Source: Calamus simplicifolius (Eukaryota; Streptophyta; Magnoliopsida; Arecales; Arecaceae). Taken from it: a DNA stretch of 64,000 nucleotides. The stretch covers positions 597,682 to 661,681 of the forward strand of contig UESW01004632.1 of the NCBI GenBank assembly GCA_900491605.1, read 5' to 3'. Numbering within the stretch: the first letter of the stretch is position 1; the number at the start of each line of letters is the position of its first letter. The notes under the pieces are model-generated. The model saw only the letters and a list, made by a program, of their open reading frames with translations. It was not told where the DNA came from and did no database searches. This document shows, piece by piece, positions 47,821 to 59,319 of the stretch. The position numbers were made by a program, and so were the translations under genes.

Positions 47821-49995
47821 ATGCTAGTTTGTACACATTTCTTTATGAATGCAAATCAAATTTATTGGTTTCTTTATCTATCCAGATATTTTTCATATAT
47901 ATATTAGATATATTTTTCCTGTGAGATAAAGTCTAAAAGAATGCGAACTGTGCATATGAAATTTGTAATAGAGATTACAAATTGTGAGATCCAAAATTGC
48001 ACATTATGGTTTGATTCTTTAAACTTCCCTAGTCGATGCGTAGACAGGATTGGACACTGTCGAACGCCGTTGAGACTAGCACACATTGCATATCTTCACC
48101 CTTGTGGTGTGCAGCTGATCTTGCAAGCTGAAGTATGAAGATACTTGGATATGGTGTGTGGATGTTCGTTATTGTAACGATACATTGGATGACCCGCACA
48201 GAGATCCCATATGGATATTCTATATAGTGTCGATGGTTGATCTTTGATGATGGTGGTGCGAGTGATCCTTTGACTTGAGATCTTCATTGCACCTTATGTG
48301 TGGAATATCATGCTTTGATGACATGCAAACGTCGCTCTAGCCAAGGGTGGCAAATATGGTATCGATTGGGTATGATATGAAGCACATGAAGGTGTGTTTG
48401 ACCAAGACAGGATTCGTCTCCCTTGATAGAAAGGGTTATATCCCACGGCCACTTGATGGATTAAATTGACTCTTAATTCCTTGCAAGGTTGAGTTGGAAT
48501 TCGAAATGGTTTCGAAGTTCTAATTCATATGAGTCAATTTTTCTGAGATCAAGTAAACAAAGATCAATTATATGGTTGACACATTCCATACCACTGATTG
48601 ATCTAGGATATGTGATGAAAGGATTGAATCGTACGGTAACCGTTCATGGACAGGTGTTGATGACCATGTCAACAAACCCTTAACACTTGGGTGGTCATGA
48701 TGCTTTGCTAGAGGCCGCTCATGATCTATAATCATGGATTCTTTGACTTATCAAAGAGTTGATTTGGTTAAAGAATTGACTTGGACAAGGTATTGATCAA
48801 GTCATCCTTAGGGTCAATATTAGGGACATGATTATTACCAACGTGTCAAGGGACCTAATGGGTCACATGCATTAAGAAGATTTTGGATGGAGTTAAAATG
48901 GGAATTAAGTTGGACTTAATTCAAATTAGATAACCAATAAATTAGGATTGGGTTTGACTCAATCTTAATGAGAGAACATGGAATTGATGAATATGATTCA
49001 TTATAGAGAAAAGAATTTTTTGTTCAAAAGAGAGACCTTTTGTACATGAGATGTACATATGAAATCCATTAATTAGGCTTGATCCATGTGATGGATGGCT
49101 TAGATTAATTGAGATTAATAATATGGTATTTAATTAGGTCCATATGATGGCATGATTTGATTCATGGAAACCCAATTAAATCGAGGGCTGAAATCGTGCC
49201 ACGTGGAGGATGGATCCATGCCCATGTGATGGACATGACCCATCTCCATGTCGGAGGAGTGAACCCCATGATTTGGGGCGTTCTCATGAAACCAAATTCA
49301 AGATTGCGACGTTGGTTTCATGGGATAACCAATTTTCTAATTTTTAGGAATATGGTTTGGTGGTTGTAATCTTAACATTATCATGATAGCAAATATCCTA
49401 AATTTATTAGGATAATTGTTATCAACTTGATAAGGTTGAATGGTTAGGTGGTTGTGATAAAATTCCTTTTTTTATGGAACCATACAACCTCCTTTTCATG
49501 TATAAAAGGAGAGAAATACTCCCTTCGAGATATACACCGAACTCCTCTCTTTTCTTTCTCTTGCCTAACACCTCCTTTCTCTCTCTAAAATATCCTTTCT
49601 CTCTTTAGGACGTCCTTTTCTCTCTCTCTTGATTCAAATCTTGATCAAGAAATCCTTTTTGATTTGAAAAATCAATAGAAAAGAAAAAAGGCACTAGCAC
49701 CCCTCGCAAAAAGGTTATCATCCAATCCTGAGAGGACATCATCCAAAGATGTTCGCATGGATCACCATTAGAGGCCGGACGTGTGGACGGCTAGTGATAA
49801 ATCATTTACTAGCTTTATTGGGCATTATCCCAATAAAAAACATAGGTATGATCTATTAAAATAATCATATATTATTTCTTATTAACTGAATCTATTCCCT
49901 AAGGATCTTAGGCTTTAGGAATTAAATTTATATTTATTTTTATTTTTTACTACGTGTTATATGAATTTAATTATATATAATACGGAATTTTCAAC
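47788..49995 (+). repeat. Right (3') LTR of the copia element
   Basis: Starts TATTAGTGTGTGCCCTAG (canonical TG changed to TA) right after the polypurine tract and ends TTTTCAAC near 49995, where the left LTR ends CCCAACA. It includes 117 bp at its start that the left LTR lacks, and a TATA box at 49501-49507. Confidence 0.9.
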
Positions 49996-50308
49996 GTGAT
50001 CAGCAATCAGTTCGGCTTCCTAAATTTGCACCGAATCAAGGTGTTTAAATCCATTCACGACATTAAATGTTGTCATTAAATGCGTTTCTGTACTTATATG
50101 GCTATAGATCGGTCACCAAGCCCAATGACTTGTCTCGAATTAATTGGATCGAAGGGTCCTTATAAGAGCCGTCACTTCACTTCATAGGCGCAAGAAGTCT
50201 AATCCTCGCTGGACCAAGGTGTCCGACTTGCTTTGAACCGTCAATTCCATTACGAAGAGGGAAGACGCCCAGCCTCATCCGGATAAGAAATTGAACATTG
50301 GCTGAAAC
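49996..50308. other. Unassigned sequence between copia and MITE nest
   Basis: Moderate GC and no homopolymer runs, unlike its surroundings. No gene is recognised. It may be low-copy DNA disrupted by the insertions around it. Confidence 0.4.
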
Positions 50309-50311
50309 TTA

Positions 50312-50641
50312 GGTAGTGTTTAAAATACGAAAAAAAAAAAATATTTAGAAAATATTTTTTTTATTTTTAAAAGTTATAACTATAAGGGATAGTTGAAATA
50401 AAGTTAATCAAAGGAATATTCCATGGTTAACCGGATATCCCTCAATTTATTTCCTAGAAAATACAGAAATAGCTAATTATCCCTCCAAATAAGAGTAAAA
50501 AAAAGTTATCCTATGAATTTACCTTTTTGCATTTGATATGGTCAATGGGATAGCCAAGGGATATCCCTAAGGATAGCCAGGGAACAAACTCTATCCCGTA
50601 CACTTATCCATGTATAATATTTTTTTCTATCAAACACTACC
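50312..50641 (+). mobile_element. Tourist-like MITE, B type (copy B4)
   Basis: Starts GGTAGTGTTTAAAATACG and ends ATCAAACACTACC, flanked by TTA at 50309-50311 and 50642-50644. The body follows B2 at 8625-8970, but the first 70 bases are strongly A/T-degraded. Confidence 0.85.
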
Positions 50642-50645
50642 TTAA

Positions 50646-51217
50646 GGTAGTATTGAAATAAAAAATAAGAGAAGATATCTAGAAAATCTTCTCTTATTTT
50701 TAAAAGTCATAACTATAAGGCAGTGTTTGATATGTCCTTATCCCCAAATGCTATAGCTAGAGAGGATAGATTTGAAAAAGTTTAACCATAGGGAATAACC
50801 CATGTTTAACCATGGGTTATCATCCCCTGAACTTATTTCCTAGGGAACCCGGAACAACTAAAGTTATCCATTGATGACAGATTTGAAATTTTAAAAGGTG
50901 CTTATTCCCTAAGCTATCCCTGGTAAATGCTATCCTGTACATTTATCCAGGGATAGTCCAAAAGCTATCAAACACTGTCCAAGGGATAGCTAGGAATAAA
51001 GTTAATCAAAAGGATAATCCATGGTTAACCATGGGTTATCTCCTCAATTTATTTCCTAAAAAATGCATGAATAACTGATTATCCCTCCAAATAAGAGTAA
51101 AAAAACGTTATCCTATGTATTTACTTTTTGCATTTAATATGATCAATGAAATAGCCAGGGAATAAACCTATCTCGTATACTTATCCATGGATAATATTTT
51201 TTTTATCAAACACTACC
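50646..51217 (+). mobile_element. Tourist-like MITE, B type (copy B3), interrupted
   Basis: Starts GGTAGTATTGAAATAA and ends ATCAAACACTACC, with TAA at 50643-50645 and 51218-51220. It is split after 50718 by an A-type element, at the same internal TAA at which copy B1 was split. Confidence 0.82.
50719..50980 (+). mobile_element. Tourist-like MITE, A type, inside B3
   Basis: A 262-bp element starting GGCAGTGTTTGATATG and ending CTATCAAACACTGTCC. The left flank is TAA (50716-50718) and the right flank AAG, as if the first T of the second TAA were lost. It is the intact reference for the split element at 7757-9043. Confidence 0.8.
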
Positions 51218-51220
51218 TAA

Positions 51221-52279
51221 GAAAGATGCCAAAGTTAGTGATAAATAAGTGATAGTATCTGATCCAACCCCATACTTTGGTATCCCACTTCTACAATAAT
51301 AACCTCTATTCCATTACATCCTTCAAAATATAAGAGACATTTGATACAAAGTAATCCATCCAAAATCATCGATGATTTAAGTAGAGATAATGCAATTACA
51401 ATGTTTGATTGTATTCTAATGACATTATATGATAGTTATTCCAAATCACCCACTTTATCTCTAAAATTATCGTCTAACCTAATAATCCTAAATCCATCTT
51501 TAAAGATAAGCATCCACGGTCATTCATTTCAAGACAATGATCTTAAGCTAAGATATGGATATTAAAATATCCTTAGGAAAAAGAACCCCAAATAAAAAAT
51601 CTTAATATTAGTTTTGATACTAATATAATATAATATAACAATATTATCATGATTACAACAATAAATATAACATTATTATATAACAATATAAAGTAATTAT
51701 AATATAATACTGCAATTTGGTTATAAATAATTTAATTTTAAATTATTATATTATATTATTATAACAAATAATATTATAATTTAATTTAAATATTATACAA
51801 ATAATATGATATAACAGTAAAGCAATGTGATAGACGCAAAACATATCAATGTAAGTTTGATATTACATGGTGGTGACCTTAAATTTTCATGACATACGAA
51901 TAAGTTAATTGTAAATGCCTGATGTATCAAATGCAGTTATATTAGATCATCCAAAAATAGATCATCCTAAGATAACAATCACCAAACATTTAGAACGACC
52001 ATGGTTATTCATTTGGGTTGCCAAACATCTTCATGAAGATTTCTTTTAAAGATCACTGAAATACGGATTATTACTAATCTACAATTATCATGATGATATC
52101 ATTTGAGCTACGAAACACCTCCACAAACCTGTTAGGAATATATTAGTATAGAAGGGAGAGAACTTTGCTGTATAGTTGAGAAGGTCACTAATGTAAAACT
52201 TAAGGTATATTTAGTATAGGGTTAAAAAAAATTGAAGGCAAAAAGTTTTAAGAAGAAATTTTTTTTGATACAATTTTAA

Positions 52280-52345
<66 letters not shown>

Positions 52346-52750
52346 AAAAAATTGTTAACTATATTTAATTGTACTTGCGAATAGAGTGAAATATTACAAG
52401 TGCAACTGTTAATTGTATTTGAAATAAGATTAATGCTAAAAAAATAAAAAAAAAAAATTAATATTTTATTAATGTTACTAATGTAAAAGAGATATGATGA
52501 GAGAGAGTGTTGGAATTCCAAAGTTTAGTCTTTTTTCATCATCTTGAAATTTTTTTACCTGTTAATCCTGTTAATCTATGTAAAATGGAGGGTCCATCCT
52601 TCTGGAAAACATTGATTGCATGCCAGATATCCTGCAAGGGATTAAACAAATTATAGAAATAACTTTGCACCTCTTTTGACCCTACATCAAATGCACGAAA
52701 GGGAGTAAATGTCAGCATGCTGATTTAGTTGGGCTGTCTGTTTTCTCTCT
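51221..52750. other. Upstream region of the GDSL gene
   Basis: Very AT-rich with no gene recognised. It includes a (TA)n microsatellite at 52282-52342. GC rises after about 52550 toward the GDSL promoter. Confidence 0.5.
52282..52342. repeat. (TA)30 microsatellite
   Basis: Uninterrupted TA run of about 61 bp. Confidence 0.97.
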
Positions 52751-52759
52751 CTATATAAT
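52751..52759 (+). promoter_or_regulatory. Probable TATA box of the GDSL gene
   Basis: CTATATAAT after a CT-rich run, about 60 bp before the ATG, which leaves room for a short 5' UTR. Confidence 0.6.
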
Positions 52760-52817
52760 CCATGAATATATAGTCCGGAATAAGATCATAAGCACAGAAC
52801 GGCAGCTCATCTTTCTA

Positions 52818-55304
52818 ATGGGAGCTTCATCCGTCATTTTCTTTCTCTTCCTCACACTACCAACAATCCAATCCCAAGAGCAAGTCCCAGACCAGACACC
52901 AGCTCGAGTGCCAGCAATCTTCGTGTTTGGAGACTCCGTCGTCGACTCAGGCAACAACAACATGCTGGTCACAGAGGCCAAGTGCAACTTCCCACCATAT
53001 GGGAGGGACTTCATAGATCACAAAGCAACAGGAAGGTTCAGCAATGGAAAGATCCCCACGGATATGATCGGTAAAAACTTAGCCGACCGTTTAAAATTTA
53101 GAATCTATCTGAGAGTTTGATCGTTGCCATTGCTGATTCCTGTCGTTTAATCAAATTAGCTTCTGTGCTGGGAGTAAAGGAGGTTTTGCCGGCTTATCTT
53201 GACCCGGAGATAGAGGAACAAGACCTGCTCACCGGTGTAAGCTTTGCTTCCGGTGGTGCAGGATATGATAACCTTACTGCCGAGATACCGGTATAAATTT
53301 ATCCACTTTGTTAGCAAATGCTGTTTCGAGAATTAGCTGTCCTTAAAATCAAATCATCTCCAATAACCCATCCTTTCTAAGTCACTTGGTGGTTCTTTAG
53401 CAGGTCAGTGCCCTGGGACTTCCCAAAAATGAAATAAATTCCTTGTCATTTCTAATATTTATAAAGAAGTGAAATAAACCAAATCAACAGAAAATCAAAC
53501 ATGGTCTGCTCAAACAAGATTGCCTCCTCTTGAGCAAAAGAATTTCAAAGGGTGTGCAAGAATAGAAGGTTATTCTATTCAAGTTCTCTGGAGGAGATAT
53601 TGTGATTTCCAATTCCAAGAACAGAACAACCCCTGAAGTAAAACAAGAGAAGGGAAGAGGAGGAGGGGGAGAGGGAGACCAGGCAAGAATAACTTGGAAT
53701 TCTAAAATTATTTGTTGTTGGATCAATGAAGGTACAATTGAATATTTTCTTGCATTACACTAAACAGCCGTCTAAATAGTCCACTTGAGCTTCTGCTGCA
53801 GAGTTTCAATTGGTTATTGTCGCATTCAGATAATGTTTTGCAGCAGCAATTGATTTAAGTTTAGGATCAACAGCCATTGCAACTGGATGAGTTTGTCATA
53901 ATCTATAGCAGCCACAGCCACAATAATATCTTCAGTGTTTCTTTTGCTTCTTTCAGTTGGTTTTCTCATTATGGGATCAGCTAAAGATGTTTGAAGAATG
54001 CAAGGGAAAGTTGGAGGCCATTGCTGGTGAAGAGAGAGCAGCCAACATAGTCGCAGAAAGTCTCTACATTATATTTTCGGGGAGCAATGATATAATGACC
54101 ACATATTTTACTAGTTCTATCAGAGCTCTAAGCTATGATCTTCCTTCATACATCAATTTCTTGCTTCGGGCCGCTGCTAGCTTTATAGAGGTACATCTAA
54201 GCTCCCTAATGGATACATAGATTACGGTGGCATCTACTCAATCAAGCAGACACTAGTGTTCAAAGATTATTGTTTGATTGTAGGTTACACATCAACACAA
54301 GGAATGCAAACAGATAAAAAGATAACCATTCGGATTCATCAATTTGAGCTGAGAACTTCTTTTCATTGGCAGGAATTGTACAATTTGGGAGCTCGTAGGA
54401 TTGGTGTGATTGGGGTTCCTCCTATAGGTTGTGTACCTGCACAAAGAACTCTGAAAGGAGGAATCAACAGGGATTGTGTGGATACTTATAACCAAGCTTG
54501 CATCAAGTTCAATACTGAGCTATCCATGGAACTCGAAAGGCTAACCACCTCCTTTCCAGGGACCAAGATTCTCTACTTTGATGTCTATAATTCATTAACC
54601 GAACTTATTCTGCATCCTTCTGATTATGGTAAGTAACCTAATCACTTTTGTCCTCCGATATGTATCCATTTAGACAAGAGAATTATTCTAGAAAATGGCC
54701 CAAACTACCAAATTGGACCTCACTTATGTTCCTTTGATTGGGTGGGTGACTTGGGACGAAAACTTCTCTCCTCACTTTATCGGCATGGTCAGAGAAGAGA
54801 GGGAAAAAAAGAATTGAGGCTTATGCATATTTTTCTAAAAACCATAGGAAAGATGGCATCTTTTTCCCTCTCGAGAAAACTTTTTTGAGAAAATATCTAA
54901 CAAGCACAAGGGTCATCTTTTGGGAGGCAGCACACCACCAATAACAAGATGACCACTTGGTTCAACCAAGAAGATTTTCTCACATCGTAGTTTATGTTCT
55001 TCAGATGATGAATGATCTTCAAGGGCATCATCAAAAATTTTCCAATTGAGAAAATCTCACTTATTACTTCATCCTTGAAGTTCTGAAAATTCCTTCTTTT
55101 TTGTTCCCAGGATTTGATGAAGTAACAAAGGGATGTTGCGGTACAGGGACAATAGAAGCCACCATTCTGTGCAATAATTTGAGCCCATTCACCTGCCCGG
55201 ATGCCTCCAAGTATTTGTTTTGGGATGGCTTTCACCCCACAGAGAGAGCATATGAGATTATTGTAGCTAAACTCAAACAGAAGCTTCCCCTTCTACTCAA
55301 CTAG
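52818..55304 (+). CDS. GDSL esterase/lipase, EXL type (5 exons, 355 aa)
   Basis: Exons: 52818-53070, 53160-53290, 53957-54190, 54373-54628, 55111-55304. All introns are GT-AG and phases join to 355 codons plus TAG. Residues 1-19 form a hydrophobic signal peptide (MGASSVIFFLFLTLPTIQS), so the enzyme should enter the secretory pathway. The SGNH-hydrolase blocks are intact: FGDSVVDSGNN with Ser40 (block I), SFASGGAGYD (block II), GSNDI with Asn172 (block III) and FWDGFHPTERAY with Asp330 and His333 (block V). Length and the five-exon layout suit the plant GDSL family. Resemblance to EXL proteins (SFASGGAGYD, LGARRIGVIGVPPIGCVPAQRT) suggests that subgroup. Family members hydrolyse ester or acyl groups in cell-wall, cutin or pollen-coat lipids. 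The substrate here cannot be told from sequence. No defect is seen. Confidence 0.95.
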
Positions 55305-55787
55305 AACATAAAGCATTACGCATAACCTGAGCATCTTTTGTATGGAAACTTGGTGAAAACTGCTTTGCAGTAACAACTGAATTGAGAATGTTGACAAGCT
55401 AAACCTTACCATACTCTCTAGCATGGCAAGGTTGTCAATTGGCAGTGAACAAATGCATTGGTGACTAAACATAAAAGCGTAGCATCCACAACCTTGGTAT
55501 TAAAATAGCTTTGGAAAATAAAAAGGTCCAATAAAATGTTTTTATTCTAAGAATGACATCTCTTCTTCATTTAAGAGAAGATCTTTACATAAAAATATAA
55601 ATTCTCTCCAAATACATGTAAAATGTGTCAGTCCGTGTCTTTGTATTGTATTGAAAAAATTAAGGATCAGTCCTATTCTCCTTTGCTTCTATTATTAAAA
55701 CTATACAGCTTGGACATCTAGGAATATTGTTGACAGATACTTAAATGCTGTTGGATTCTCCAGACTTGAGGATCTAATTTGGCTGAC

Positions 55788-55825
<38 letters not shown>

Positions 55826-56280
55826 CAAGGGAATACTTAGACCACGCAGCTTCTTTACAAACAACAACTCATGATATGAACATGCATCAACTTTGGTCAA
55901 TGCAATTTATTTCTCAGAACCATAAATTAAATGTTTGTCAGTGCATATTTCTGTTTCTTAACAGAAAGAAGTTATCAGATTCATTGGTTTTTAATTCATT
56001 GGGTTGTTGGATTCTCTCCTACAAAATTAGTATATTCATTTAAAATAATCCAGAAGAACTTTACAAGGACTAATACCAATATGGCGGCTGATTTTTATAA
56101 TTAATCTTACTGAAGCTGAGAAAGATCCATTTTGGAATTATACATAAGCCTCTTGATGTGAAAGCAGCCACATGAGCTAAAAGGGAAATGATATGCCAAG
56201 ATGATTCAGATGAAAAAAAAAAAAGGCCCTTGGACATTTTCTTTAATTGCAAAATCATCAATATAAACAACAATCCTTAT
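55305..56280. other. GDSL 3' flank
   Basis: 3' UTR and intergenic DNA with no gene recognised. A (AT)n run lies at 55790-55822. Confidence 0.5.
55790..55822. repeat. (AT)16 microsatellite
   Basis: Uninterrupted AT run. Confidence 0.95.
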
Positions 56281-59200
56281 CTACAACTCAACTCAACTCA
56301 ACTCATCTAAACCTTTTCCCAACTACATAGGGTCGACTACATGAATCTGCTTCCTCCACTCTGCTCTATTTAGGACCAAGTCAGCATTTAAATTACAAAT
56401 AGTTATATATTTTTAATTATTTTTTTATGTTAGTTTAGGTCTACCTCTACCTCTATCCTTACCATAAATTATTAAAAGATCACTCTTTCTAACTAGAGCA
56501 TCTAAAGGTCTATGTTGTATATGTCCAAACCACCGTAATCGAATTTCTCTCATTTTATCTTTAATTGGGGCTACTATTATCATTTTTCTTATATGTTTAT
56601 TTCTAATTCTATCTTTTAAAGTTTTACCACATATCCATCTTAACATACGTATTTCTGTTACACTTAATTTATTCACATGTTGTTTCAATATTGCCCAACA
56701 CTCTGTTCCATATAGCATAGCTGGCCTAATAACAGTTTTATAGAATTTTTTTTCAATTTTAATGGATGCGCTGATCATACAATACTCTCGAAGCACTCAT
56801 CCGCTTAATCCATTCTGCTTTAACTCTATGATTCACATCTTCACCTATTTCACCTTCTTGCTGGATGATTGATCCCAAATACCTAAATTTTTACTCCTTG
56901 ATATCTCTTGGCTTACAATCTTCACTATTTCTTTATTTGCATTTTTATTCCGCTAAAATTACATTTCATGTATTCAGTTTTAGTTCTACTAATCTTAAAA
57001 CCTTTAGATTCTAAAGCCTCTCTCCAAATCTCTAGCTTAGCATTTACTTTAGATTTAGTTTCATCAATCAACACCATATCACCTACAAATAATATACACC
57101 ATGGAATATCATTTTGAATATGCTTGGTTAATTCATCCATAACTAATACAAAAAGATACGGATTTAAGGCAGATCCTTGATGTAACCTATAGTAATTTTA
57201 AACTCACTAGTTTCTCCTATTATTGTTTTAACAATAGTTATTGCTCTATCATACATATCTTTTATTAATTCTATGTACCTTTTGATAACTCTTTTTTTCT
57301 CTAAAACCCACCATATCATTTCTCTAGGTACTCTATCATATGCTTTCTCTAAATCAATAAAGACCATGTGAAGGTCTTTTTTTTTTTCTCTATATCTCTC
57401 CATCAATCTTCTTAATAAATAAATAGCATTCCATGGTTGATCTTCAGGCATAAATCCAAATTGATTATTTGACACCAAAGTTTCAGCTCTTATTCGATTT
57501 TCTATTACTCTCATATAATTTCATTGTATGACTCATTAGCTTAATTCCTCTATAATTTGCACGGTTTTAAATATCTTCTTTATTTTTGTATATGGGTATT
57601 AATATACTTTTTCTAATCATCCGGCATTCTTTAGTTGTTACAATCCTGTTAAATAAATTGGCTAACCACATGACTCCAATTTCTCCTAAACCTTTTCAAA
57701 CCTCAATAGGGATCACATCTGATCCTAATGCCTTTGCATTTTTTATTTTACTCAAAGCCTTTTTAACCAAGCATGCTAAATCGACGAAAAAATTTATGTT
57801 CATTTGTTACTCTTAGGTTATCACATCCTTCTACCCTTCAATTTAAATTATTTTTATTTAATAAATTTTTAAATAACTTTTTCATCGTTCTTTTATTTCT
57901 TCTTCTTTTACTAAGACTCTTTCATTTCATCCTTAATACATTTAATATAGTCAAGATCTTTTTTTTTCTCTTAGTTTTGCTAGTTTATATATAGTCTTTT
58001 CACCTTCTTTCGTATCTATTCTATTACATAAATCATCATAGGCTTTAAATTTGGCATTACTTACCGCTTTTTAGCTTTTTTTCTTTGCATCCCTATACTT
58101 TTTAAGACTTTTTTCATCCCTAGACCCTTGCCAAATTTTATAGTTTATCCTTTTAAACTTAATGACAGCTTGAACTTCCTCGTTCTACCATCAAGTTTCC
58201 TTTTCTACTAGTCGTACTCCTTTTGATTCTCCTAGAACTTCTTTTGCTATATTTTTTATGCATTTAGTTACTTTTTTTTATATTAAATTGGGATCACTAT
58301 TTATATTCATAGTCATTTCTCTTACTAACTTTTCTTTAAATAATTCTAGTCTTTCTCCTTTCAAATTCCATCATTTAATTTTTGGATTAATAGTTTTATA
58401 TTTTACTCTAGATTTCATTTTTATCCATATGTTTGCTACTATTATCCTATGTTATGAAGTTAAACTTTCTTCTGGAATAACTTTACAGTTTTTGCATATT
58501 ATTTTATCTATCTTTCTAGTTAAGAAAAAGTCTATTTGATATTTATTAGATCCACCTTTAAATGTTATTAAATGTTCATCTCTCTTTTTGAAACATCTCC
58601 AAATCCATATCCTCCATGTACCGTTTCATATCCATCCCTCTATTTATCTATATGTCCATTAAAATCTTCTCCCAAATATATCTTTTCTCCTTATGGTATT
58701 TCTTGCATTGCTTCATCTATGTCTTTCCAAAATTATGTTTTAGTTTGTTGGTCTAATCCTACTTGTGGTGCATATACACTAATTATGTTAATTATATTAT
58801 TCTCAATTATAAGTTTTAATGATATAATCCGATCTCCTTTCCTAGTTACCTTAACAACATATTCCTTAAAATTCTTATCTACAATTATTCCTACTTCATT
58901 TCTATTTTTATGTTTTTTAGTGTAATATAATTTATATCCTGTATTTTTATTTCTCTAGATCTTTCGCCTACCCATTTAATCTCTTGTAAGCATATTATAT
59001 TTACTTTTATTCCTATATTCTAAGTTGCTATTCTAAGCTGACTATCATGGACTAACTTCTTTATCCGCACTCGTCCATAGTACAGGAACCCTTGCTCACT
59101 TATTATCGCACCCGGGCACCAGTGCGGGATCACTTGCCCATTTTTTGAAACATTCGGAGACAGATGCAACACGTCTCTTAACGGGGACGTCCTAATCCTT

Positions 59201-59319
59201 TGCACAATTTGATTTTGTATATTCATATTTTAAGAAATCTGATGGAGTTTTACGTTGCCTGTCAGCTGCCTAACGCAACCTCCTCCTTTACTCGGACTTG
59301 GGACCGCCTTGGCGGAGTT
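56281..59319 (-). mobile_element. RTE-type LINE, near full length, decayed
   Basis: On the minus strand, from 5' (59319) to 3' (56281), there is a leader with conserved CCAAGTCCGAGTAAAGG-like sequence, then an N-terminal segment ending QLRIAT. An endonuclease region follows with NIINIISVYAPQVGLDQQT and GEKIYLGEDFNGHIDK, then a reverse transcriptase with NQFGFMP, HMVFIDLEKAYDRVPR and the thumb-side GFKISRTKTEYMKCNFS. The C-terminal block reads MLYGTECWAIL..RMLRWICG..RLRWFGHIQHRP. The order and motifs are those of plant RTE (BovB-like) LINEs. The catalytic YADD region is altered to a VGD reading, and several stops and frameshifts occur, so the copy is inactive. The 3' end carries CAACT-type tail repeats. 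At about 3.04 kb it is close to the usual RTE length. Confidence 0.93.

Larger units (their letters stand above)
40309..49995 (+). mobile_element. Decayed Ty1/copia LTR retrotransposon
   Basis: Two direct LTRs, a primer-binding site, a gag-pol region in the copia order (gag, protease, integrase, reverse transcriptase, RNase H) and a polypurine tract are all present. Integrase before reverse transcriptase defines copia. The coding region is broken by several frameshifts and a stop, so it is not autonomous. The left LTR lacks its first 117 bp, which removes any 5' target duplication. The LTRs differ by a few percent by eye, so insertion is not very recent. Confidence 0.95.

Noticed and set aside
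57586..58925. Plus-strand open frames of up to 117 codons over the LINE
   Set aside because: They are antisense shadows of the minus-strand endonuclease and reverse transcriptase.
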